64,000 nucleotides of DNA, taken from the NCBI RefSeq assembly GCF_040215725.1, contig NZ_CP157968.1, positions 1,674,001-1,738,000 of the forward strand. The letters are read 5' to 3'. The stretch's first letter is position 1. Every line of letters starts with the position of its first letter. The position numbers and the translations under genes were made by a program. Source of the DNA: Rhizobium sp. ZPR4 (lineage in GTDB: Bacteria; Pseudomonadota; Alphaproteobacteria; Rhizobiales; Rhizobiaceae). Under the pieces are notes generated by a model. That model made no database searches and had not been told where the DNA came from. It saw only the letters and a program-made list of their open reading frames with translations. This document shows, one piece after another, positions 46,202-54,887 of the stretch.

Positions 46202-46242
46202 ATAGAAAACATTTGACCGTCGAAGACTTCAATGTTTTCTAT
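46202..46242. promoter_or_regulatory. Inverted repeat ATAGAAAACATT-N17-AATGTTTTCTAT
   Basis: Two perfect 12-bp arms (46202-46213 and 46231-46242) separated by 17 nt, centred about 110 bp upstream of the mannitol-dehydrogenase-family gene. The arm spacing, about 29 bp centre to centre, fits two operator half-sites on nearly the same helix face. Likely bound by the DeoR-type regulator at 41832-42674. Confidence 0.65.
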
Positions 46243-46331
46243 AGATAAAAAACAGATCCGAAAGAATCGGTTCGCATCTCCCTGCCCCGACAAATAGTCT
46301 TCCAACAGCATTCATATATAAGGGTATCGGC

Positions 46332-47465
46332 TTGAGCTCACGGATCATCCAGTTCGGCACCAGCCGATTCCTACAGGCGCATGCGGCGTTCTTCGTGCAC
46401 GAGGCACGGCAATCCGGCCAGGATGTCGGTCCCATCACCATTGTTCAGGTTTCGGGCGCCAGCAGCCGCAGCGGACGTGTCGCCGCCTTCGGGAATTCGG
46501 AGGGCTATCCGGTCATCATCCGCGGCATGTCGGATGGCAAACCTGTCGATCGCACCGTACAGGTCACCAGCGTCGAGCGCGGTCTCTCCGCAGTAGAACA
46601 TTGGAAGGAGCTGTCAAAGCTCTTTGCCGAGGATGCCGAATTCGTCATCTCCAACACCGGCGAGACCGGCTATAAGACATGGCCGGAGGAAGATCATTTC
46701 GACGCGGATGGTCAGGTTCCCCGATCTTTCCCCGCCAAGCTTGCCGCTCTCCTCGTCCAGCGCTGGCAGACATCCGGTCGTCCCTTGGTCATCCTGCCCT
46801 GCGAGCTGATGACAGGCAACGGTCATGTTCTGAAACAGACAGTCATCGATTGCGCTCGGCTCAACGATGTGCCGGCTGAATTCTATACCTGGCTCGATAA
46901 CCACGCCGCCTTCGCCGAAACTCTGGTTGATCGCATCGTTTCCGAGCCGATCGAGCCGATCGGCGCCGTCGCGGAACCTTATGCCCTATGGGCGATCAAG
47001 CGCGCGCCGGGTGTACACGCGCCATGCCAGCACCCAAGCATCGTGCTGACCGACGATCTCGAACCTTACGAGCGCCTGAAGCTGCATATTCTCAACCTCG
47101 GACACACCTTCCTTGCCGAAATCTGGCAGCGCGAAGACCGGCCGGCGGATGAAACAGTGCGCGCCATACTGGCCGACAGAAATATACGCGCTAGGCTCGA
47201 TACTCTCTACGAAAGTGAAGTGCTGCCCGGCTTTGTGGCAAACGGCATGGGCGATGAGGCGAAGGCCTATGTCGCAACGACACTCGACCGCTTCCTCAAT
47301 CCATTTCTAGACCATCGCATCGCCGACATCAGCCAGCACCATCCCGAAAAGGTCGCCCGCCGCATCCACGCCTTCCTGGATTGGGCAGATAAGGCGGGGA
47401 GCGCATCAGGCATGCCCGTGCTGCGGCAGATAGCGGCGCGCTATCCTTTCGCTGAAGTTGCATAA
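46332..47465 (+). CDS. Mannitol dehydrogenase-family oxidoreductase
   Basis: 377 aa from a TTG start with AGGG upstream. The N-terminal segment IIQFGTSRFLQAHAAFFVHEA and the later ILPCELMTGNG, KLHILNLGHTFLAEIW are characteristic of the UxaB/MtlD/mannonate oxidoreductase family, which reduce or oxidise polyols, fructuronate or tagaturonate with NAD. The key lysine appears in the KLHILNLGH motif. It follows the kinase/GlpD pair after an operator-bearing gap, so it may feed the same pathway. Exact substrate unknown. Confidence 0.85.
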   Translation: MSSRIIQFGTSRFLQAHAAFFVHEARQSGQDVGPITIVQVSGASSRSGRVAAFGNSEGYPVIIRGMSDGKPVDRTVQVTSVERGLSAVEHWKELSKLFAEDAEFVISNTGETGYKTWPEEDHFDADGQVPRSFPAKLAALLVQRWQTSGRPLVILPCELMTGNGHVLKQTVIDCARLNDVPAEFYTWLDNHAAFAETLVDRIVSEPIEPIGAVAEPYALWAIKRAPGVHAPCQHPSIVLTDDLEPYERLKLHILNLGHTFLAEIWQREDRPADETVRAILADRNIRARLDTLYESEVLPGFVANGMGDEAKAYVATTLDRFLNPFLDHRIADISQHHPEKVARRIHAFLDWADKAGSASGMPVLRQIAARYPFAEVA

Positions 47466-47747
47466 TGACGTCCGCTGGGGCCGCTAATCGATACCTCCAG
47501 TACGGACTTTAGTATGGAAAAATACGAATAAGACATTGTTCGAAACAAGTTCTTTGTATTCAAAAAAACGCGATATATGATGTCTTCGTGTGCATAGCAC
47601 TCAGACTCGGTCTGTATAAATCTACACGGCGCGTCAATATCCACAATTTAAATATAAATTTCGATAATGCGGATACAGAACCTGTTTAATTTCCTAAATT
47701 AAAGGATTTTTGAAATCAAAGCACTGTAAATAAATATAGGAAAAAAG

Positions 47748-48104
47748 ATGATACATCTAAAAAATGTGACAAAATATTTCAAAACTGGGAGGCACAGGAA
47801 AATTATACTTAATCACGTAACAGCTCAGTTTCAATCAGGATTCTCGTACGGACTGCTTGGAGTAAACGGCGCAGGAAAATCAACCACTATGCGCATGATC
47901 GCAGGAACTATGTTTCCAAACTCAGGGCGGATAATAAAAGATGTTCGTGTCTCTTGGCCTCTCGGATTTGCTGGTGGCTTCCACCCCAAAATGACGGGGA
48001 AGGATAACGTACACTTTGTAGCGCGAGCATATGGAGAAAATGTAGTTCGCGTTTCTCGTTTTGTTGAAGAATTCGCGGAACTTGGTGACTACTGTAAAAT
48101 TTAG
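47748..48104 (+). pseudogene. Truncated KpsT/Wzt-like polysaccharide export ATPase
   Basis: 118 aa matching only the first half of a capsule or O-antigen ABC transporter ATPase: Walker A GVNGAGKST, then SWPLGFAGGFHPKMTGKDNVHFVARAYGEN and FVEEFAELGDY. Frame ends right after FAELGDY, before the expected SSGM-type signature, Walker B and H-loop, so it cannot be a working ATPase. Codon use and base composition are far more AT-rich than neighbours, suggesting transfer and decay. A 10-bp hairpin sits at the break point. Confidence 0.8.
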
Positions 48105-48130
48105 CGTCAAAATTCTCACCCGCTAAATTT
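48097..48130. repeat. Perfect 10-bp inverted repeat at the kpsT truncation point
   Basis: AAATTTAGCG (48097-48106) and CGCTAAATTT (48121-48130) with a 14-nt loop, overlapping the stop codon of the truncated ATPase. Could be a terminator or a recombination scar. Confidence 0.6.
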
Positions 48131-48480
48131 GCTCTACGTCGAAATTTAAGTCCCGATACCCAATTTTTAACCAAACTTAACAGTCCAGCGCTATCGAGAG
48201 CTTCTTTGCGAAACTCACGCATCCCCATTTGGAGCACTGCGCCGTTCATTCCGTCGTCAGCCTTCAGCCGCTGTTAATCGCCTCATCAATGGACGCGATC
48301 AGGAGCCTCGATCGCTCATATGGAAAGCAGAGCCAGACAAATCAATGCCGCTAGATATATTACCTCTAAGAGTATATCCAGAAATTTACCCGATATTTCT
48401 TGGCAATTTTACCGATTACCGTCACAATATTAATCATTAATCGGCAATATATATCAAGATTAATCCATTTGCAGTTTCCA
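48105..48480. other. Gene-poor AT-rich stretch
   Basis: 376 bp between the broken ATPase and rmlC. A leftward frame (48105-48249 part) is open but shows no recognisable family and runs antisense through the ATPase remnant. Probably decayed DNA. Confidence 0.45.
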
Positions 48481-49032
48481 TCATAAAGTACTCAAATCCG
48501 CTTCCGCTAACAATGGTTGACGCTGATCTTTTGTAGATAGCGTCGGCTGATCGGCAAGTTGCCAGTCGATGGCAATCTGCGGATCATCCCAGCGAATGCC
48601 GCGATCGCTCTGCGGGGCATAATAGTTGGTGGTTTTATACAGAAACTCTACATGATCGCTCAATGTTAGAAAACCGTGAGCAAATCCTTCGGGTATCCAC
48701 AACTGACGCTTGTTTTCAGCAGAGAGACGAACGCCAACCCATTGCCCGAATGTCGGAGATGTTTTTCTGATGTCGACGGCGACATCATAGACTTCGCCAA
48801 CGACGACCCGCACCAGTTTGGCTTGGGCATGTGGTGGTAACTGATAGTGCAGGCCGCGTAGGACACCCTTTCCCGATCGGCTGTGATTATCCTGCACGAA
48901 ATCAGCGCTGCGGCCGATCGCCGCCTCGAACTTCACCTTGCTGAAGCTTTCAAAGAAGAAGCCGCGGTCGTCGGCAAACACCATGGGTTCGATGATCTTG
49001 ACGTCGGGTATAGCGGTATCGATGGCTCTCAT
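48481..49032 (-). CDS. rmlC: dTDP-4-dehydrorhamnose 3,5-epimerase RmlC
   Basis: 183 aa cupin. Motifs FADDRGFFFESF, QDNHSRSGKGVLRGLHYQLPP (histidine base), VRVVVGEVYDVAVDIR and IPEGFAHGFLTLSD are complete. Third step of dTDP-L-rhamnose synthesis. Last gene of rmlB-rmlD-rmlA-rmlC. Confidence 0.95.
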   Translation of the reverse strand: MRAIDTAIPDVKIIEPMVFADDRGFFFESFSKVKFEAAIGRSADFVQDNHSRSGKGVLRGLHYQLPPHAQAKLVRVVVGEVYDVAVDIRKTSPTFGQWVGVRLSAENKRQLWIPEGFAHGFLTLSDHVEFLYKTTNYYAPQSDRGIRWDDPQIAIDWQLADQPTLSTKDQRQPLLAEADLSTL

Positions 49033-49092
49033 TCGTCGCTCTGCTCAAATATTCGTGCGGGGGATACAACGGCATGGTGCACGCCATGGCGA

Positions 49093-49980
49093 TTAGAATA
49101 TCTGCTCACGCAGAATTCCTAGGAGATATTGACCATAGGCGTTCTTCTTCAATGGCTGTGCTAGCGCGTCGACCTCGGACGCGGTGATCCAGGCGCTGCG
49201 GTAGGCTATCTCTTCGGGACAGGCAACCTTCAAACCCTGCCGGTTCTCGATGGTCGCGATGTAATGGCTCGCCTCCAGCATCGATTCATGCGTACCGGTG
49301 TCGAGCCAGGCGTAACCGCGTCCCATAGTCTGCACATCCAACTGCCCGGCATTCAGGTAGCGAACGTTAACATCGGTAATCTCCAATTCGCCGCGCGGCG
49401 ACGGCCGGATGGACTTTGCCACATTGACGACGGATTCATCGTAGAAATAAAGACCGGTAACCGCATAATTACTCTTCGGTATCCGCGGCTTTTCCTCCAG
49501 GCTGACTGCTCGACCGCTCTCGTTGAACTCGACCACGCCATAACGATGGGGATCCTGCACGTGGTAGGCAAAAACGGTAGCGCCTGTTTTCTTGTCACTC
49601 GCCTCACGCAGCAATCGCGTAAAATCATGCCCGTAGAAGATGTTGTCCCCCAGCACTAAGGCGGATGGCGCGCCGTCTAGAAACCTCTCGCCGATCAGGA
49701 AAGCCTGGGCAAGGCCGTCCGGGTTCGGCTGGACAGCATAGTCCAGCTTTATGCCCCATTGGCTGCCATCGCCGAGTAGCTGCTCGAAACGAGGCGTGTC
49801 CTGCGGCGTCGAGATGATGAGGATTTCACGTATTCCCGCCAGCATCAAAGTCGTCAGCGGGTAGTAGATCATCGGCTTGTCATAGATCGGCAGGAGCTGT
49901 TTGCTGACCGCGAGCGTCAATGGATAAAGGCGCGTTCCCGATCCGCCGGCCAGTATGATTCCTTTGCGTGCTTTCGTCAT
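49093..49980 (-). CDS. rmlA: Glucose-1-phosphate thymidylyltransferase RmlA
   Basis: 295 aa. N-terminal [36 protein letters not shown] is the nucleotide-binding signature; LGDNIFYGH and [20 protein letters not shown] follow. Makes dTDP-glucose, the first step of the pathway. Confidence 0.96.
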   Translation of the reverse strand: MTKARKGIILAGGSGTRLYPLTLAVSKQLLPIYDKPMIYYPLTTLMLAGIREILIISTPQDTPRFEQLLGDGSQWGIKLDYAVQPNPDGLAQAFLIGERFLDGAPSALVLGDNIFYGHDFTRLLREASDKKTGATVFAYHVQDPHRYGVVEFNESGRAVSLEEKPRIPKSNYAVTGLYFYDESVVNVAKSIRPSPRGELEITDVNVRYLNAGQLDVQTMGRGYAWLDTGTHESMLEASHYIATIENRQGLKVACPEEIAYRSAWITASEVDALAQPLKKNAYGQYLLGILREQIF

Positions 49981-50059
49981 GATAAAGCGTCTCGTCTTCA
50001 GTCTGTCTACGTCTTATCGGCTTGGAGGATAATCGAAATCATCATGGAACCCACGGCTC

Positions 50060-50962
50060 TCAATTCCCTGCAGCCCGCAATCTGGCCAACACATCATCAA
50101 CGCCTTCCTGCCATTGCGGAAGGGCGATATCGAAGCGATCCATCAGCTTTTTACAATCCAGCCTTGAATTGGCCGGACGCTTCGCCGGCGTCGGGTACTC
50201 CGCAGTCGAAATCGGCTTGAGTGCGTCAAGGGAAAGCGCAAGCTTGACATTGGCAGCCGATGTCTGACGCACGATATGTGCGGCATAGCCATGCCAGGAT
50301 GTGCTGTCTTGTGCCGTGAGGTGATAGGTACCCTCTAGCTCTTCGGACACATCAGAGCCAGCAATGCGCTCGATCACCGCGCGTGTAACGTCTGCGATCA
50401 GAGCCGCCGAGGTCGGTGCGCCCATTTGATCGGCGACCACGTTCAATGTGCTTCGTTCACCTGCCAGCCGAAGGATAGTCTTCAGGAAATTGCTGCCGTG
50501 ATGACCATAAACCCAGCTCGTCCGCAAGATAGCATGGGAAGCGCCGGAGGCGCGGACCGCCTCCTCACCCAACCATTTGCTTTCGCCATAGACGGACTGC
50601 GGATTAGCGGCGTCGTCTTCATGATAGGGATCGGCTTTCTTGCCGTCGAAGACATAATCCGTCGAGTAATGGATCAGCCAGGCCCCATTGTCAGCTGCCC
50701 AGCGCGCCAATACTCCTGGCGCAGCGGCATTGACCGCCATAGCCTGCACTTTGTCGCCTTCGGCGCGATCAACAGCCGTATATGCGGCCGGATTTACGAT
50801 GACACGCGGCTTGTACTCGCGAAGAGCGGTAAGAATGCTTGCCTCACTCGCAAGATCCAGTTCTGCACGCGTCAGGGCAACCACACTGCCTAATCCGCCT
50901 AACGAACGCTGCAACTCGAACCCGACCTGCCCATTGGCGCCAGTGACCAGAATGGTACTCAC
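50060..50962 (-). CDS. rmlD: dTDP-4-dehydrorhamnose reductase RmlD
   Basis: 300 aa from GTG 50962, which overlaps the rmlB stop by GTGA. NADPH motif [11 protein letters not shown] at the N-terminus, YxxxK in [10 protein letters not shown], and STDYVFDG. The 29-residue upstream extension is antisense-like and rejected. Last step to dTDP-L-rhamnose. Confidence 0.95.
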   Translation of the reverse strand: MSTILVTGANGQVGFELQRSLGGLGSVVALTRAELDLASEASILTALREYKPRVIVNPAAYTAVDRAEGDKVQAMAVNAAAPGVLARWAADNGAWLIHYSTDYVFDGKKADPYHEDDAANPQSVYGESKWLGEEAVRASGASHAILRTSWVYGHHGSNFLKTILRLAGERSTLNVVADQMGAPTSAALIADVTRAVIERIAGSDVSEELEGTYHLTAQDSTSWHGYAAHIVRQTSAANVKLALSLDALKPISTAEYPTPAKRPANSRLDCKKLMDRFDIALPQWQEGVDDVLARLRAAGN

Positions 50963-52026
50963 GCGTCGACCTCGTATTGTTTGCCGACCCATTCCCGATA
51001 AGCACCACTGGTGACGTTTTGCACCCAATCCTGGTTGTCGAGATACCATCCGACCGTCTTGCGAATGCCGGTTTCGAAGGTCTCCTCAGGCTTCCAGCCG
51101 AGCTCGCGCTCGAGCTTGCGAGCATCGATCGCATAGCGGCGATCATGACCTGGCCTATCCCTGACGAAGGTGATCTGATCGCTGTAGCGACCGCCATCGG
51201 CCTTCGGCCGAAGCTCATCGAGGATCGCGCAAATCGTATGCACGACCTCAAGATTGGGTTTTTCGTTCCAACCACCGACATTATAGGTCTCGCCGACCGT
51301 ACCGGCCTCCAGCACGCGGCGAATGGCGCTGCAGTGGTCCCGCACATAGAGCCAATCGCGAATTTGCTGGCCGTCGCCATAGATCGGCAAGCTTTTGCCG
51401 GAAAGTGCATTCAGAATAACCAGCGGGATCAGCTTTTCTGGAAAATGATGGGGCCCGTAATTGTTGCTGCAGTTCGTTGTCAACACAGGCAGGCCATAAG
51501 TATGGTGCCACGCCCGGACGAGATGATCAGAGGCCGCCTTGCTGGCCGAATAGGGGCTATTCGGCTCATAGCGATTGAGTTCGTTAAACGGCGCATCATC
51601 CTTCGACAGCGTGCCGTAGACCTCGTCGGTGGAGACATGGAGAAAACGGAAAGCCTGTTTCTCGTTCTCGGCCAAGCCGTCCCAATGTCTGCGCACCGCT
51701 TCCAGCAGGCTGAAGGTGCCGACGATATTCGTCTGAATGAAATCACCGGGTCCGTGGATGGATCTGTCGACATGACTTTCGGCTGCGAAATTGATTACCG
51801 CCCGCGGCCGGTGAATCGATAGCAAATCGCTCACCAACTCCCGATCACCAATATCGCCATGTACGAAGACATGACGATCATCATTCTTCAACCCCTTCAA
51901 CGTATGCAGGTTGCCGGCGTAAGTCAGCTTGTCCAGATTGACGACTATTTCACCGCGTCGCTCGAGCCAATCAAGAACAAAGTTTCCGCCTATAAATCCG
52001 GCTCCGCCCGAAACCAATATCGTCAT
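50959..52026 (-). CDS. rmlB: dTDP-glucose 4,6-dehydratase RmlB
   Basis: 355 aa extended [13 protein letters not shown] at the N-terminus, HVSTDEVYG with catalytic Thr-Asp-Glu, and [12 protein letters not shown] with the YxxxK pair. First gene of the rml operon. Rhamnose presumably goes into O-antigen or another surface glycan. Confidence 0.96.
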   Translation of the reverse strand: MTILVSGGAGFIGGNFVLDWLERRGEIVVNLDKLTYAGNLHTLKGLKNDDRHVFVHGDIGDRELVSDLLSIHRPRAVINFAAESHVDRSIHGPGDFIQTNIVGTFSLLEAVRRHWDGLAENEKQAFRFLHVSTDEVYGTLSKDDAPFNELNRYEPNSPYSASKAASDHLVRAWHHTYGLPVLTTNCSNNYGPHHFPEKLIPLVILNALSGKSLPIYGDGQQIRDWLYVRDHCSAIRRVLEAGTVGETYNVGGWNEKPNLEVVHTICAILDELRPKADGGRYSDQITFVRDRPGHDRRYAIDARKLERELGWKPEETFETGIRKTVGWYLDNQDWVQNVTSGAYREWVGKQYEVDA

Positions 52027-52322
52027 TGAAAACCCATTCCTGCGCTCGGCCGCACAATAAAACTATTGCCGTCACGCCCATTGAAAAACAAAGGCGACGG
52101 CCAAAACAATCACCCCTCGAAGAGGCGACTAAAGCTCCCGGGGAGCCACACCAATCTTTTCAGCGGATAACCATCCTTGCTGTTGATAGGCTTCTATCTC
52201 CTAAAGCCAAATCACGCAACCTAAGGTCACAAACAATTCATAAAATTTGTAAGATGACCGAAGCAACGCGACCATCCGAAAAACCACCTACGAAACACTC
52301 AAATTGTGTCGCGGTTTCTCCA

Positions 52323-53312
52323 CTACGGTCGATTATCGACAAAATACCATTGGTCCGCATAGGAGTGCACCATTGGCTCTATCACGGCATTTAATTGTGC
52401 AACGTCCTGAACAATATGCTCCTCGCTGCCTGACCTTCCAGGGAGCATGAAAGGCGTCAATGCCCTCAGCACAAACCTCGTCCCCCTCTCCCGAACAATA
52501 TAAACCGGATAGATCAATGCATTCGTTTTCCGGGCCATCCGCGCGATGAGCGCGTAATTGCCCTCAAGATGCGCAGGTCTTCCGAAGAACGGCGCGCGGA
52601 TATACCCGTTGAAGCCCTCGTCACAGAACATCAGCAGATTGCCGCCGTTCTCCAGGATTCTCAGGGCCGGTCGCACGAAACTGCGGCCGGGTTTCAAGAT
52701 TCCGAGGCCGGCGCCCTTGCGCAGTCGGTTGACTATGTAGTGGCGTGAGCGGCGTTTGGGCGGGTCATAGTTCATGGTGACCTCAAGTCCCATATCGAGA
52801 AGGCAATGCCAAAGCACCTCCCAGTTGCTGATATGCGGCGCGATGAAGATCACCGGCCCTTCACTGCAACGCTCGACCAGCCCTTCGGTACCGATCTTGC
52901 GGACGTGCCGTCGTGCCAATCTCGGCACCACGGAATATTCCGCCATCTGCCGCCCTTGAGAATCGGCATAGGCCTTCAAAAGCTTCTCAAGCTCTGCCTC
53001 ACCAAGCTCGGGTCTTATCATCTTGAGATTGGCTGCCGCGCGCGCGTATGCACCCTTGTGGAAGCGCGGCGCCAGCAGGCGCCCGAGCCAGCCGCCGAGA
53101 TCGGAGCAGACGCTCGCCGGCAATAACATGAAGGCAAAATAGAGGAAGAGATCTATGGCGTTGCCGATATTCTCGTAAAGCCAATAGCGCAGAAATGCCT
53201 TACGCCGGTCGCCACCGGCTACGAAATCGGCAAGGGGCGGAGCTTTCGGAGGCTCATAGGTCCACGCCTTGCGCTTGCCGACGGCGACTTTCTTGTCGGT
53301 CTCGGTCGTCAT
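52323..53312 (-). CDS. LABLAT-family acyltransferase (HtrB/LpxL-like)
   Basis: 329 aa. Membrane-associated N-terminal segment (LFLYFAFMLLPASVCSDLGGWLGRLLAPR), catalytic HxxxxE motif in IAPHISNWEVLW, and DEGFNGYIRAPFFGRPAHL as the later acyl-acceptor motif. LpxL-type enzymes add a secondary acyl chain to lipid A, but divergent members acylate other lipids. Start overlaps the P450 stop by 4 bp, so it is coupled to it. Confidence 0.85.
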   Translation of the reverse strand: MTTETDKKVAVGKRKAWTYEPPKAPPLADFVAGGDRRKAFLRYWLYENIGNAIDLFLYFAFMLLPASVCSDLGGWLGRLLAPRFHKGAYARAAANLKMIRPELGEAELEKLLKAYADSQGRQMAEYSVVPRLARRHVRKIGTEGLVERCSEGPVIFIAPHISNWEVLWHCLLDMGLEVTMNYDPPKRRSRHYIVNRLRKGAGLGILKPGRSFVRPALRILENGGNLLMFCDEGFNGYIRAPFFGRPAHLEGNYALIARMARKTNALIYPVYIVRERGTRFVLRALTPFMLPGRSGSEEHIVQDVAQLNAVIEPMVHSYADQWYFVDNRP

Positions 53313-54790
53313 CCCCGGCGCCTATGCAGTGTCACGGGCATGCCGTCACGCGGACGCAGTGTCAGGCGGCATTGCGGTTGAACTTTATGCCCATCCTTGA
53401 TCCGAACGCGAAAACGCTGGGCCAGGATCGCCAGGCAGAGGATCGCCTCGGTAAGGCCAAATTGCAGACCGGGGCATACACGCGGTCCGGCGGCGAAGGG
53501 AATGTAGCTGTAGGGCGCCGGCCGCGCCTCGCCGAGGAAACGCTCCGGGTGAAAGCGATGCGGCTCGGGGAAGAGCGAATCCGTGCGGTGCAATATCCAT
53601 GGCACGATCAGCACCAGCGCTGCCTTGCGTACCTTCACGTCGCCGATCTGGTCCGCTTCGGCGGCCTGACGCGCCAGGATCGGCACCGGGGGATAGAGGC
53701 GCAACGTCTCCTCGATGACCGCACGGCACCAGTCGAGCTTTGCAACATCATCGATCGAGGGGATCCGATCGCCGCAGACAGCGTCGATTTCCGTATGAAC
53801 CGCCTCCTCTACCCAGGGCGCACCTGCGAGCAGATACCAGGCCCAGGTCAAAGTCGCCGCGGTGGTTTCGTGGCCGGCCATGAAGATGGTGGCGGCCTCG
53901 TTTCGAAGCGCCACGACATCGAGTTTCAACTCAGGATTACGTTGCTGCCGTCGGATCAGCAGCTCGACCATCGAACTGTTATCACCCTTGCCTGCGAGAT
54001 GATCTTCGATCACCTGATCGATGATCCGGTGAATGCGTTTCACCGACCGGCTCAAACTCGGCGTCTTGATGATCGGCAGCCCCTCGTCGAAGCCGAGAAA
54101 ATAGCCGAAATTGACGGAATCGACCAGCGACTGGTAGCTCGCAAAGCCTTCGGTGACGGCATTGGCACCTTCCTCGCCGAGATCATTGCCGAAGACGCTG
54201 CGGGAGATGATTTCCGCCGTCAGCCCCGCCATTTCGAACAGAGCGTTGACTTCGGCACCCTCCCCTAGGCTCTGCCACCGGTCGGCAAGCTCGTTTGCCG
54301 TGCTCTGCATGATCGCGCCGAAGGCCGGCACGCGGTTTTTATGCACGATATCGGAGACCAGCGGCCGGCGCTGCTTCCAGGTTTCCTTGTCGGAAATGAA
54401 CAGGCCGTCGCCTAGCAAATATTCCAGCGCGCGCCGCATCTGCGGCGTCTTGCGCTCGAAATTCTCATGGCGTTTGGCCACCACATAACGGATAGCCTCA
54501 GGCGAATTAACGATGATGAGCTGCCGGCCCAGAAGCTTGAATTCCGCCACATGCTCGCGATAATCGGCGCGACGCCAGATCGACAGGAAGTCGCTGCGCG
54601 CCTGCAGCATGAGCTTCAGCGGCTGGCCGGGCTTCCCGCTATAGTAGGCGGCGTGAGCCGGCTCGAAATATTGCGACGATTGATCGGCGTGTTCGACGAT
54701 TTCGGTTTTCTGATCAAGCCAGGCCAGCATAGCGGTGCAGAACTTTCGCGCCTTGCGGCCGGTAACAATGTGAAAACGACCGAGCGCCAC
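53309..54790 (-). CDS. Cytochrome P450 (CYP4/CYP102-like bacterial group)
   Basis: Up to 493 aa. I-helix oxygen-binding AGHETTAATLTW, K-helix EETLRLYPP (ExxR), meander FHPERFLG and heme-cysteine loop FAAGPRVCPG are all intact. Soluble, without a membrane anchor. GTG 54790 is given, but ATG 54730 (473 aa) is as likely. The sequence style resembles fatty-acid or terpene hydroxylases. Translationally coupled to the LABLAT acyltransferase, hinting at lipid oxidation and acyl transfer. Needs an external ferredoxin or reductase. Confidence 0.9.
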   Translation of the reverse strand: MALGRFHIVTGRKARKFCTAMLAWLDQKTEIVEHADQSSQYFEPAHAAYYSGKPGQPLKLMLQARSDFLSIWRRADYREHVAEFKLLGRQLIIVNSPEAIRYVVAKRHENFERKTPQMRRALEYLLGDGLFISDKETWKQRRPLVSDIVHKNRVPAFGAIMQSTANELADRWQSLGEGAEVNALFEMAGLTAEIISRSVFGNDLGEEGANAVTEGFASYQSLVDSVNFGYFLGFDEGLPIIKTPSLSRSVKRIHRIIDQVIEDHLAGKGDNSSMVELLIRRQQRNPELKLDVVALRNEAATIFMAGHETTAATLTWAWYLLAGAPWVEEAVHTEIDAVCGDRIPSIDDVAKLDWCRAVIEETLRLYPPVPILARQAAEADQIGDVKVRKAALVLIVPWILHRTDSLFPEPHRFHPERFLGEARPAPYSYIPFAAGPRVCPGLQFGLTEAILCLAILAQRFRVRIKDGHKVQPQCRLTLRPRDGMPVTLHRRRG

Positions 54791-54831
54791 GACGCAGGGT
54801 CGTGGTCACTATATTCATTTCGCAACTGCAG

Positions 54832-54866
54832 AAAAGCCCCCGCCTGATCGAAGTGGAGGCTCTTTC
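54832..54866 (-). terminator. Rho-independent terminator after the LysA-like gene
   Basis: On the minus strand AAAGAGCCTCC pairs with GGCGGGGGCTTTT, ending in TTTT, 21 bp after the stop at 54888. It separates the decarboxylase from the P450/acyltransferase operon. Confidence 0.8.
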
Positions 54867-54887
54867 TTGGCTTTGAAAGCGCTGCGC

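Noticed and set aside
47908..48249. 113-aa leftward frame over the truncated ATPase, considered as a transposase remnant
   Set aside because: No transposase motif could be named and most of it is antisense to the ATPase remnant; kept only as part of the decayed stretch.
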